Origin: Pseudomonas abieticivorans
GTDB taxonomy: Bacteria > Pseudomonadota > Gammaproteobacteria > Pseudomonadales > Pseudomonadaceae
Length of the DNA: 64,000 nt
Direction of reading: 5' to 3'
NCBI RefSeq assembly: GCF_023509015.1
Contig: NZ_CP094975.1
Span: 4,767,501 to 4,831,500 of the forward strand
A program made the translations under genes and the position numbers. The notes under the pieces are model-generated. The model had not been told where the DNA came from. It ran no database searches and saw only the letters and a program-made list of their open reading frames with translations. Shown piece after piece: positions 36,535 to 46,126 of this stretch; the stretch's first letter is position 1; each line of letters starts with the position of its first letter.

Positions 36535-37263
36535 ATGCTTTCTATTTCACCTGCAGTATTGGCAGAGCTGGCCCCCGGCGGCGTGCTGCGCGCGGCGATC
36601 AACTTCGGCAACCCGGTGCTGGCACAGCAAAACAGTGAGGGCGCGCCGCAAGGCGTCTCTGTGGCCTTGGCCAAAGCCCTGGCGGCGGAGTTGGGCGTGG
36701 CCCTGGAAATGATCACCTTCGATGCTGCCGGCAAAGTGTTTGCGGCGCTGGAGGAGGGCGGTTGGAATCTGGCATTCCTGGCGATCGAGCCGGTGCGTGA
36801 AGAGCAGATCGCGTTCAGCAAGCCCTATGTGATCATCGAGGGCACCTACCTGGTCAAGCAGGATTCTCCCTTCAACGATGTCGCTGACCTCGATCAGCCC
36901 GGGTTGCGCCTCGCAGTGGGCAAAGGTGCGGCCTATGACCTGTTTCTTTCGCGCAGCTTGAAACATGCCACGCTTGAGCGCGCGGCGACATCATCTGCCG
37001 CAGTGGACCTGTATATCGAGCAGCAATTCGACGCAGCCGCCGGGGTGCGCCAGCCCCTGGAGCAGATAGCCCTGAAAGACCCAGGCTACCGCGTCCTGCC
37101 GGGAGCGTTTACCGAAATTCGCCAAGCCATGGCCGTGCCTCGGGGGAAGACTTCGGCCAGTGCATACGTTGCTGATTTCGTCGAACGCCAGCTGGCGTCC
37201 GCGTTCGTTCGCGGCGCGTTGCTGGCGAGCGGGCAAACTGACGTGAGTGCTTCGCTCAGTTAA
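36535..37263 (+). CDS. Leaderless family-3 substrate-binding-like protein
   Basis: A 242-aa protein with the periplasmic binding fold of amino-acid ABC systems (GGVLRAAINFGNPVLAQ, GVSVALAKALAAELGVALEM, EQIAFSKPYVIIEGTYLVKQ, YDLFLSRSLKHATLER). It starts MLSISPAVLAELAPGG, directly at the fold, with GGAG upstream; no signal peptide is encoded and no permease or ATPase is nearby. It may act in the cytoplasm as a binding or dehydratase-like protein, as some leaderless members do. It is homologous to the truncated gene at 28478-29077. Confidence 0.75.
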   Translation: MLSISPAVLAELAPGGVLRAAINFGNPVLAQQNSEGAPQGVSVALAKALAAELGVALEMITFDAAGKVFAALEEGGWNLAFLAIEPVREEQIAFSKPYVIIEGTYLVKQDSPFNDVADLDQPGLRLAVGKGAAYDLFLSRSLKHATLERAATSSAAVDLYIEQQFDAAAGVRQPLEQIALKDPGYRVLPGAFTEIRQAMAVPRGKTSASAYVADFVERQLASAFVRGALLASGQTDVSASLS

Positions 37264-37660
37264 CTCTGCCGAGCTTCGGCGCATCGCGGATCAGAGGCAA
37301 GAAAGCCAACGCAACACAGGCGAATACCCCGATAGCAGCAATGGGCAGGCCCAGCCAATTGCCTTCCAAAGCGCCGCTGACCACCGCCAGGGATATGAGG
37401 TAAGTCAACGCCGCATACTTTGAGGCAAGGGCTGCCTGTTGTGCGGGGGACACGCTGTGCACGCACGCCAACAGGCCTAGCCGATGTGAGACCCCAAGTC
37501 CCAATCCGGCGAACACGAAGCCTGCGAGTGCAAGCATGTCGTTCGCACACCAGGGTCCTGCGAGCGTCAAACCTCACCGGCAACCGGCAGGTTGTCGCCA
37601 GTGGTATCTGAAGCTGCCCTAAGCGAGAAGCAAGCCATAAGCATAGGTGAAGGGTGTTTT
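37256..37660 (-). pseudogene. Remnant of an MFS transporter C-terminus
   Basis: The open part (37256-37570) encodes about 100 residues with three hydrophobic helices (MLALAGFVFAGLGLGVSHRLGLLA, YLISLAVVSGALEG, LPIAAIGVFACVALAFLPLIRD), like the last helices of an MFS exporter. Upstream DNA to about 37660 still reads as membrane-protein-like pieces but with frame changes. Its stop overlaps the end of the binding-protein gene by 8 bp. The further 195 bp to katG contain no gene I can support; katG promoter elements must lie there. Confidence 0.55.
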
Positions 37661-37828
37661 GTGGAGGTACCAAGAGCGCTTGGCATTAGGGTGGGGATCC
37701 ACCCATGCCCTCACTGCGCCCCGGCAACGTAAAAGACTCTGCCTATCACCCTCTTAAGCTCAGTGTATTAGCCCTCCTTTTAATAGGGGTCTAACCTGTA
37801 CCCAGCGCTCACGAAGCGCCGCCGATGA

Positions 37829-40117
<2,289 letters not shown>

Positions 40118-40134
40118 TTCGCATAATTGACGCT

Positions 40135-40177
40135 AGCCCCCAGCCTCGACCTGCCCAAACAGATCGGGGCTTTTTTT
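40135..40177 (+). terminator. Terminator after katG
   Basis: agcccc (40135-40140) pairs with ggggct (40166-40171) around an inner imperfect stem, cgacctg with cagatcg, and T7 follows. Position 18 bp past the katG stop fits an intrinsic terminator. Confidence 0.7.
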
Positions 40178-40305
40178 GGTTGATGGCAAACAGCCATAAT
40201 TTCCGTGACTCTTTTCCCCTTGGCGCCATCAATGAACAGTCTTTAGAAACCCCATGCCGTGCCGATAACGCTGTATAGCGAAGCCTCTCTCCTGACAGGA
40301 CACCC

Positions 40306-41910
40306 ATGTTGGCGTACAACCAAAAGAAATTTCTGATCGTCGATGATTTCTCTGACTTCCGCAGTTCGGTCAGGACCATGCTGCGCGATCTGGGCGTCAA
40401 GGATGTGGACACCGCCGACACCGGTGAACAGGCCTTGAAAATGTGCGCGCAAAAGCAGTACGACTTCGTGCTGCACGACTTCAACCTGGGGGACGGCAAG
40501 AAGAACGGTCAGCATGTGCTCGAAGACCTGATGACCGACAAGCTACTGAGCCACGAGAGTGTGTTCATCATGGTCACGGCCGAAAACAGCCAGGCCATGG
40601 TAATGAGTGCGTTGGAGTGGGAGCCCGATGGTTACTTGACCAAGCCGTTCAACCGTGCCGGCCTTGCCCAGCGGCTGGAAAAACTTGTGCAGCGCAAAAC
40701 CCTGCTCAAGCCCATTCTGCAAGCCCTGGACCGGGGCAAGCCAATGGAAGTGCTGGCGGCCTGTACCCAATTGACCCAGCAAGACGAGCGTTACGCCCCG
40801 TTGAGCTTGCGCTATAAGGCCGACGCGCTGCGCGACTTGAACCAGCACGACGCGCTGGAAGCGCTGCTCAAGGGTATTGTTGCCGATCGGCCGACACCCT
40901 GGGCCTATCGTGCGTTGGGCAGCCTGTTGTTCAAGCGCAAGAAAATCGCTGAAGCCCAGGGTATCTACGAGCAGGCCCTGAAGACATTCCCCACGTTGCC
41001 CGCGCTTTATGACGGCTTGGCCGATGTGTTGGTGGCCCAGGGCGAGCCAAAACGGGCACAAAGCGTGTTGGAAGATGCCGTGCGCTTGTCGCCGCTGGCG
41101 GTGCGCAGGCAGAGCCTTTTGGGCAAGTTGGCGCTGGACAACGAGGATTTCGACAGCGCCTCGCGGGCTTACCGGCATGCCGTGTCCCAGGGGCAACACT
41201 CGCGCTTCAAAGACCCGGAAACCAACCTCGGTTTCGCCCAGGCGTTGATCAGCAAGAACGATGGCCAGGGCCTGGATGCACGCAGCCGGGTGGAGCTCAA
41301 CCAGACCCTCAGCGAAGTGGCCAAGGATCATGGCAAGGATGAGGGCCTGCAGGTGCGTACGCGTTTGATGAAGGCCACCAGCCTGCAGCAGTCGGACCCG
41401 GAAGCGGCGGCGAAGTTGACCGAAGAGGCCATGAGCCGTCTACAGGGCATGGACGAGTTCCTGAGCGCGGACGCGGCGTTGAAAGTGGCGACCCAGTTGA
41501 AAAACCTGGGGCAGGAACAAGCCAGCGTCGGCGTGCTGAAAAGCTGTGCGGAAATTTACGGGGATGACCCGGTGGTGATGAAAAACATCGCCAGCAAGAC
41601 CGATGACCCCGAGATCCTGGGGGCCAACAAGGTGGCGATGGACCTGAACCTGCAAGGGGTGCGCAGCTACAAGGGCGGCGACATGACCCAGGCCCAGGAG
41701 CTGTTCCGCCGGGCCTTCGCGCTGCAACCGAAAAACATCAGTATCGCACTGAACCTGGCGCAGGCGTTGTTGCAGGTCAAGGGTGCACCGCCAAGCGCCG
41801 CCGCGCTTGAAGAGTGCCGCGGTTGCCTGCGAATGGTCGGCAAGATGCCCAATACCGATGCGCGCCATGAGCGCTACCAGAAACTGCAGATCAGGGCCTA
41901 TGGCGCATGA
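40306..41910 (+). CDS. Response regulator with TPR output region
   Basis: A 534-aa cytoplasmic protein. Receiver domain at residues about 7-130: phosphoacceptor Asp58 (FVLHDFNLGDGKKNG) and lysine in DGYLTKPFNRAGL. The remainder is helical repeats of TPR type (AEAQGIYEQALKTFPTLPALYDGLADVLVAQGEPKRAQSVLEDAVRLSPLA; AQELFRRAFALQPKNISIALNLAQALLQ). No DNA-binding or enzymatic domain is seen, so output is probably by protein-protein contact. Its stop overlaps the histidine kinase start (ATGA), making the pair a two-component system. Confidence 0.85.
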   Translation: MLAYNQKKFLIVDDFSDFRSSVRTMLRDLGVKDVDTADTGEQALKMCAQKQYDFVLHDFNLGDGKKNGQHVLEDLMTDKLLSHESVFIMVTAENSQAMVMSALEWEPDGYLTKPFNRAGLAQRLEKLVQRKTLLKPILQALDRGKPMEVLAACTQLTQQDERYAPLSLRYKADALRDLNQHDALEALLKGIVADRPTPWAYRALGSLLFKRKKIAEAQGIYEQALKTFPTLPALYDGLADVLVAQGEPKRAQSVLEDAVRLSPLAVRRQSLLGKLALDNEDFDSASRAYRHAVSQGQHSRFKDPETNLGFAQALISKNDGQGLDARSRVELNQTLSEVAKDHGKDEGLQVRTRLMKATSLQQSDPEAAAKLTEEAMSRLQGMDEFLSADAALKVATQLKNLGQEQASVGVLKSCAEIYGDDPVVMKNIASKTDDPEILGANKVAMDLNLQGVRSYKGGDMTQAQELFRRAFALQPKNISIALNLAQALLQVKGAPPSAAALEECRGCLRMVGKMPNTDARHERYQKLQIRAYGA

Positions 41911-42599
41911 GTGAACAGCAAGCAGGTCTGGATTTCTCCATGGTCATTGCCTCCACCGTGCATGACATGAAGAACGCCCTGGCCACCGTGATGCAGGCTC
42001 ACGGCCAGTGGCTGGAGCGGTTGCCCGAGGCGCAACGCCATTCGCCGGAGCGCGGGGTCATCGATTATGAGTTCGCGCACCTCAACGGGATGATGGTGCA
42101 ACTGCTGGGGCTCTACAAGCTGGGCGTCAACCAGTTGCCCTTGCGCCCGGACTACCACGAGATGGACGACTTTATCGAAGCGCAACTGGCGTGGCACCAA
42201 GAGGTGTTGGGCAGCCGCGGCATCGTCGCCACCCATGACGTCGACGCTTTTTGCCCGCTGGGTTTTTTCGACCGCGAGCTGATCGGCTCGGTGGTCGCCA
42301 ACGTGTTGATCAACGCCATTCGTTACGCGCGCCAAGCGATCCATATCACCGTGGGTGAGGAGGGCGGTCAACTGGTACTCAGTATCAACGACGACGGCCC
42401 CGGGTACCCGGCGGAACTGATCGAGCGACAGTCCGATTACGTGCAGGGCATCAACCCGGTCAGCGGTAGCACCGGGCTGGGCCTTTACTTCGCCGCGCAA
42501 ATTGCCGAGCGCCACCAGCGCAACGGCGTGCGGGGGCGGGTGGAACTCACCAACGGTGGCGGACTGGGTGGTGGGAATTTCAGGCTTTATCTGCCTTGA
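41907..42599 (+). CDS. Small soluble sensor histidine kinase
   Basis: A 230-aa kinase with no membrane segment and no recognisable input domain. The phosphorylated histidine is in IASTVHDMKNALATVMQ; the N-box VVANVLINAIRYA, G1 INDDGPGYPAEL and G2 STGLGLYFAAQIAERH form a complete ATPase. It is translationally coupled to the receiver-TPR gene, its likely partner. The signal must come through another protein or the TPR partner. Confidence 0.85.
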   Translation: MSEQQAGLDFSMVIASTVHDMKNALATVMQAHGQWLERLPEAQRHSPERGVIDYEFAHLNGMMVQLLGLYKLGVNQLPLRPDYHEMDDFIEAQLAWHQEVLGSRGIVATHDVDAFCPLGFFDRELIGSVVANVLINAIRYARQAIHITVGEEGGQLVLSINDDGPGYPAELIERQSDYVQGINPVSGSTGLGLYFAAQIAERHQRNGVRGRVELTNGGGLGGGNFRLYLP

Positions 42600-42753
42600 T
42601 TATTGATCGAATGGACGCTGCGTTCGTGTAGTTAACACCCTAGGCACCTGCACGCTGGTTTTGTGCACCCTGTAGGGAACCCGCAGTGCGTCATCGGCGA
42701 TGACGAGTTCCCTGGCGTCGGGAGTCATCCCACACTGTAGGCCATCGGTCGCC

Positions 42754-42963
42754 TTAATAACGCCAATGCCCCGGCAGCCACACCCATTGCCCACGCTCCC
42801 AGCGGTAGTGCCCCTGCACCCAGCGGTAACCCGGCGCTGGCGCGACCGGCACCACCTCCACCAAAGGGGGCGGCCGGCGCGGGTGCACCGGTTCCACGAC
42901 ACACCCTGCCAGCGCGCTGGCGATCAGGGTGGCGACAAGCGTTGCCTTGATAATGCTGGGCAT
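42754..42963 (-). CDS. Small YXWGXW-type lipoprotein
   Basis: A 69-aa precursor with a lipoprotein signal (MPSIIKATLVATLIASALAGC, lipobox LAGC), a proline-rich linker (HPRRPPPLVEVVPVAPAPGY), and tryptophan repeats (YRWVQGHYRW, QWVWLPGHWRY) of the YXWGXW family. Function unknown; probably anchored in the outer membrane. A promoter-like motif (43022-43049) shared with two other small envelope genes lies 59-86 bp upstream, just past the metal-sensor gene. Confidence 0.8.
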   Translation of the reverse strand: MPSIIKATLVATLIASALAGCVVEPVHPRRPPPLVEVVPVAPAPGYRWVQGHYRWERGQWVWLPGHWRY

Positions 42964-43021
42964 TGCGTGATTCCTTGCATAACTCTTAGCCAGCGCCTGT
43001 TTGGCGGGCTTGCAAGGGTTA

Positions 43022-43049
43022 AACGCAGTAGCCGGAAAAATCCGTCGCG
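43022..43049 (-). promoter_or_regulatory. ECF-like promoter motif, copy 1
   Basis: Read on the minus strand: CGCGACGGA, then TTTTTCCGGC, 5 nt, CGTT. It is the same as copies at 44984-45012 and 45029-45057, with a -35-like CGACGGA and a CGTT box 15-16 bp later, the spacing of ECF sigma promoters. It points at the small lipoprotein gene ending at 42754. Confidence 0.55.
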
Positions 43050-43055
43050 GTAATA

Positions 43056-43538
43056 TTACGGCTGTTTGGCACCGTTGCCTTGCCCGCGGAAGTACATGGA
43101 CTCGGCCAGTTTTTGCCGTTCATCCTGGGGCAGGGTGCTGGCAAATTCGGCCAGGGTGTTGTCCACGTGCATGCGCAGGCCGCTGTCGGCTTCGCGGGCG
43201 CGGCCCAGGTCGGCTTCCAAGGCATTACGGTCCAGCGTACTGGCCTGCAATTGGCGCATCACCCCCAGGCGCGCCTCGCGGCCCGCCAGAATCAGCGGCT
43301 GGCTTTCATTGCGGGTCTGGCGGATCAGTTTGCGCAGCTCATGGCGCCGGGCCTCGGGCAGTTGCGCGAGCACCTGGCGCAGGCCGCGCTGGTTCACCGC
43401 CGGCCCTGCTGCGGCAGGCATGGGCTTGGGTTGGCCCCACCATTGGTACAGGCCGCCACCGACGCTGCCGATCAGGAACACGTTGAGCAGCAGCGAGACC
43501 ACCAAGAAGGTTTTCAGGTGTTTTGACGGGGCGCTCAT
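43056..43538 (-). CDS. Periplasmic heavy-metal sensor-like protein
   Basis: A 160-aa protein with one N-terminal membrane helix (FLVVSLLLNVFLIGSVGGGLY) and a periplasmic helical domain of the Metal_resist/CnrX-like group (RGLRQVLAQLPEARRHELRKLIRQTR...RQLQASTLDRNALEADLGRAREAD). It overlaps the anti-sigma gene by 4 nt and is probably a membrane-anchored sensor for the ECF system. Metal binding is known for some relatives and not shown here; the mature part has few His and Cys residues, so a folding-stress role is equally possible. Confidence 0.8.
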   Translation of the reverse strand: MSAPSKHLKTFLVVSLLLNVFLIGSVGGGLYQWWGQPKPMPAAAGPAVNQRGLRQVLAQLPEARRHELRKLIRQTRNESQPLILAGREARLGVMRQLQASTLDRNALEADLGRAREADSGLRMHVDNTLAEFASTLPQDERQKLAESMYFRGQGNGAKQP

Positions 43539-43960
43539 TGCTCGCTTTCCTCGGCGTTCAAGTTGAAGACGATGTCGGCATCACCCTGGTCCAGGATGCT
43601 GGGCAGGGCGTCGGCCGCATGCGGCAGGGGTAAGCTCAAGGAGGCCACCAGCATGCCGGCGGCGATGCCGGCCAACCCTGCGCCGACGAAGCCTGCGCGT
43701 GATAGCCAATGGGTCCAAAAGGAAGGGCTCGGGCTCAGCTCTGCCGACGCCGCGATCTGCCGGGCCAGGCCAGGGGCTGGGCTGGCCACGCGGTGGCTGT
43801 CCAGCCAGCCGTCCAGCCAGCGAGCTTGGCGCAGGGCGTCGAGTGCCTGTTTATCGCCCTGGTCAAGCAAAGCCTGCGCGGGGCTGCGCTCCACGCGCGG
43901 CCAGTGGTGCAGGTCGGCGCCATAGGCTTCGGCGAGCTGGGCAAATCGATCAGGTGTCAT
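43535..43960 (-). CDS. Anti-sigma factor-like membrane protein
   Basis: A 141-aa protein: a cytoplasmic N-terminal part (MTPDRFAQLAEAYGADLHHWPRVERS), one membrane helix (AGFVGAGLAGIAAGMLVASLSL) and a short periplasmic tail (DQGDADIVFNLNAEESEQ). This is the topology of anti-sigma factors of ECF sigmas, and the gene overlaps the sigma gene by 4 nt. No ZAS zinc motif is visible. Assignment rests mostly on topology and context. Confidence 0.78.
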   Translation of the reverse strand: MTPDRFAQLAEAYGADLHHWPRVERSPAQALLDQGDKQALDALRQARWLDGWLDSHRVASPAPGLARQIAASAELSPSPSFWTHWLSRAGFVGAGLAGIAAGMLVASLSLPLPHAADALPSILDQGDADIVFNLNAEESEQ

Positions 43961-44538
43961 GGTCTTCCCCTTCCTAGGTCGGCTTCGCCGCGAGCACCGG
44001 CGAGGTAGCTGCGCAAGTTGCGCCGGGCCCGTGCGAGCAGGCTTTCCAGCGCATCGACGCTGATGTCCATCAAGGCGGCGGCCTCGATGTTCGACAGTTC
44101 CTGGTAGTACTGCAACACAATGGCTTCACGCTGTCGGTCGGGCAGCGAAGCCAGCGCCTGGGCCATCAACTCACTCTGGGCGGCGGCCTCCAGTTGCTCT
44201 TCCGGGCGCGGCGCCGGGTCGACCGGCTCGGCCGGCTGTTCGTCCTGCGCCAGCAAACGCTCGCGGCGGCGACGCAAATGGTCGTAGCACAGGTTGAGCG
44301 CCACGCGGTGCAGCCAGGTGTCGAACCGCGCCTGGCCGGTGCGCCAGTTCGCTGCCTGTTTCCAAATACGTAAAAAGCTTTCCTGGGCCACGTCACGGGC
44401 CTCGTCGGCATCGCCCAACAGGCGGCTGGCCAGGGCCAGCAGGCGCGGCAACTTGCGCGACACCATTTCATTGACTGCCGCCGGTTCGTTGTTGCCGATG
44501 CGGGCCAGCAGGTCTGCGTCCGGGTCAGGTTCGTTCAA
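43957..44538 (-). CDS. ECF sigma factor (RpoE-like)
   Basis: A 193-aa sigma-70 family factor of the ECF group. Region 2 includes LLGDADEARDVAQESFLRIWKQAANW and FDTWLHRVALNLCYDHLRRRR; region 4 is ALASLPDRQREAIVLQYYQELSNIEAAALMDISVDALESLLARARRNLR. It heads the operon sigma-anti-sigma-metal sensor. A shared motif upstream of three nearby small genes (CGACGGA-N15/16-CGTT) is the candidate target promoter; it is not found in the 75 bp before this gene, so autoregulation is not evident. Confidence 0.92.
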   Translation of the reverse strand: MNEPDPDADLLARIGNNEPAAVNEMVSRKLPRLLALASRLLGDADEARDVAQESFLRIWKQAANWRTGQARFDTWLHRVALNLCYDHLRRRRERLLAQDEQPAEPVDPAPRPEEQLEAAAQSELMAQALASLPDRQREAIVLQYYQELSNIEAAALMDISVDALESLLARARRNLRSYLAGARGEADLGRGRP

Positions 44539-44613
44539 TAGGTGGCTTCCACAAGCGATGGCAAGGTGCCAGGTATAAGCCTGCGCGGGTATACGGCCCG
44601 CGCAGGCCGGCCA

Positions 44614-44934
44614 TCAGCGCACCCAATGCCCTTCAACCCAGCGCCAGTTAGGGCCGCGGGCCTGCCAGTGGCCAGGCGCCCAACGCGCGCCGTGCATCAC
44701 CGGTTGCCAGTGGCCGGGCACCCAGCCGTAGCCCCGGCCTTCCCAGCGCCAGTGGCCACGGTCCCAGGCATAGCCGGGGCGCTCGGCCGGGATCATTTCA
44801 GCACGCATGGGCGGTGGGGCCTGCTGGATGATGACTTCGGTCTGGGCAAAGGACGGCATGCTCGCCAGCGAAGCGAGCGCGAATGGGATGAGCAGGGCGA
44901 GGCGTAATTTGGCCACTTTGGCGAACAGTCTCAT
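44614..44934 (-). CDS. YXWGXW repeat secreted protein
   Basis: A 106-aa precursor with signal peptide (LALLIPFALASLASMPSFAQ). The mature part is built from tryptophan-rich repeats: GYAWDRGHWRWEGRGYGWVP, GHWQPVMHGARWAPGHWQ and NWRWVEGHWVR. Such YXWGXW proteins are exported and of unknown role. AAGGAG 6 nt before ATG 44934 fixes the start; the longer frame to 45180 is not coding. It sits just upstream of the ECF sigma gene on the same strand and has its own promoter-like motif at 44984-45012. Confidence 0.82.
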   Translation of the reverse strand: MRLFAKVAKLRLALLIPFALASLASMPSFAQTEVIIQQAPPPMRAEMIPAERPGYAWDRGHWRWEGRGYGWVPGHWQPVMHGARWAPGHWQARGPNWRWVEGHWVR

Positions 44935-44983
44935 GACAACTCCTTCAGGCGTGCGTTCGACGGTGAACGCTGCTGATGGGTTC

Positions 44984-45012
44984 AACGATAGGTGCCGGAT
45001 AAATCCGTCGCG
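44984..45012 (-). promoter_or_regulatory. ECF-like promoter motif, copy 2
   Basis: Minus strand: CGCGACGGA, TTTATCCGGC, 6 nt, CGTT. It lies 50-78 bp before the YXWGXW gene start and is almost back to back with copy 3, so the two promoters face away from each other across 16 bp. Confidence 0.6.
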
Positions 45013-45028
45013 AGAAAATGATTTTTTT

Positions 45029-45057
45029 CGCGACGGAATTTCCTGGCGGTGCCCGTT
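45029..45057 (+). promoter_or_regulatory. ECF-like promoter motif, copy 3
   Basis: Plus strand: CGCGACGGA, ATTTCCTGGC, 6 nt, CGTT. It lies 59-87 bp before the 43-aa lipoprotein gene at 45116. Nine leading bases are identical in all three copies. Confidence 0.6.
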
Positions 45058-45115
45058 CAATGAATAACCGCCCAGCACTGGCGGTCTCGTTAAGAGTAAC
45101 CATGAGGAAGACCCC

Positions 45116-45247
45116 ATGTTCCGTCGACTTGCATTGCTGATCCCCGTTGTCGCCATGCTGACCCTCAACGGCTGCATCATCCTGCCAGGGCATCGTGACC
45201 ATTGCTGCTGGCGGTATGACGCTTACGGGCACTCCTATAATCGCTAA
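45116..45247 (+). CDS. Small lipoprotein, 43 aa
   Basis: Translation MFRRLALLIPVVAMLTLNGC...: a short signal with lipobox LNGC at residue 20, then a 23-residue mature peptide rich in His, Cys and Tyr (ILPGHRDHCCWRYDAYGHSY). GAGGAAG lies 5-7 nt before ATG 45116. A shared ECF-like promoter motif upstream and a terminator downstream (45359-45385) frame the gene, which supports it being real despite its size. The Cys-Cys and three His could bind metal; this is speculation. Confidence 0.7.
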   Translation: MFRRLALLIPVVAMLTLNGCIILPGHRDHCCWRYDAYGHSYNR

Positions 45248-45358
45248 GGTGTGGCGGGTTTTGAAAAATATACGCTTGCGAATCCTTTACATTCATTTCA
45301 CGCGCTTTTCACGCTTGGGCGCGCACTGTGAAGTCACTCCTTTGTGATGATTCCCGTT

Positions 45359-45385
45359 AGCCCGCCACGTTGCGGGCTTCTTTTT
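45359..45385 (+). terminator. Terminator after the small lipoprotein
   Basis: Stem agcccgc (45359-45365) with gcgggct (45372-45378), 6-nt loop, then ttcttttt. It lies 111 bp past the 43-aa lipoprotein stop, between it and a convergent acetyltransferase gene. Confidence 0.75.
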
Positions 45386-45395
45386 GCCTGCTGTT

Positions 45396-45965
45396 TCAGC
45401 GCAGGCGCGCCAACAGCCCGGCCTTCACCTGTGGCCATTCGTCATCGATCACGCTGAAACGCACTGAGTTGCGCTTGCGCCCGTCGGGCATGATCCGTTC
45501 GTGGCGCACGATGCCTTCCTGTTGGGCTCCCAGGCGCAAGATAGCGGCGCGCGACCTGGCGTTGATCTCGTCGGTGGTGAACTGCACCCGTACGCAATTG
45601 AGGTGCTCGAAGGCATGGCACAGCATCAGGTACTTTGCCTCGGTGTTGACGAAGCTGCGTTGCCAGCGCGTGGCAATCCAGGTACTGCCGATTTCCAATT
45701 TGCGGTTTTGCCGGTCGACCTTCCAGAACCGCGTGGAGCCGATGACTTCGCCCGTGTCCTTCAATACCGTGACGTAGGGCATCACGCTGCCGGCTTCGCG
45801 ACCACTCAGCGCCGTGCGCAGGTAGCCGTTCACCGTCTCGGGGCCAGGAACCACGGTGAAGGGAAGGTTCCATAGCTGGCCATCACTGGCGGCAGCCACC
45901 AGTGCCTGGGCGTCGGCGTATTCAAGGGGGCGCAGCAGCAGGCGTGGGCCTTCGAGGGTGTCCAT
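45396..45965 (-). CDS. GNAT-family N-acetyltransferase
   Basis: A 189-aa cytoplasmic enzyme of the RimJ/RimL-like group. It starts MDTLEGPRLLLRPLEYADAQAL; the acetyl-CoA region is KLEIGSTWIATRWQRSFVNTEAKYLML and HAFEHLNCVRVQFTTDEINARSRAAILRLGAQQEG. ATG 45965 matches the family start. The substrate may be a protein N-terminus or small molecule and cannot be told from sequence. It is convergent with the small lipoprotein gene. Confidence 0.87.
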   Translation of the reverse strand: MDTLEGPRLLLRPLEYADAQALVAAASDGQLWNLPFTVVPGPETVNGYLRTALSGREAGSVMPYVTVLKDTGEVIGSTRFWKVDRQNRKLEIGSTWIATRWQRSFVNTEAKYLMLCHAFEHLNCVRVQFTTDEINARSRAAILRLGAQQEGIVRHERIMPDGRKRNSVRFSVIDDEWPQVKAGLLARLR

Positions 45966-46126
45966 GGCGTAGGGTGAGGCTCTTGGCAGGGAAGGTAGGG
46001 GTGTGGCGATGATACAAGAGCGCCCTTTGCCTGGCAGCATCAACCATGGCCTGCCACCCTCAGGCAACGCCAGGCAGGTAAATGGCTTGGAGGGGCGCTG
46101 TGAAGCCGCTACGATGAAGGTGCGCC

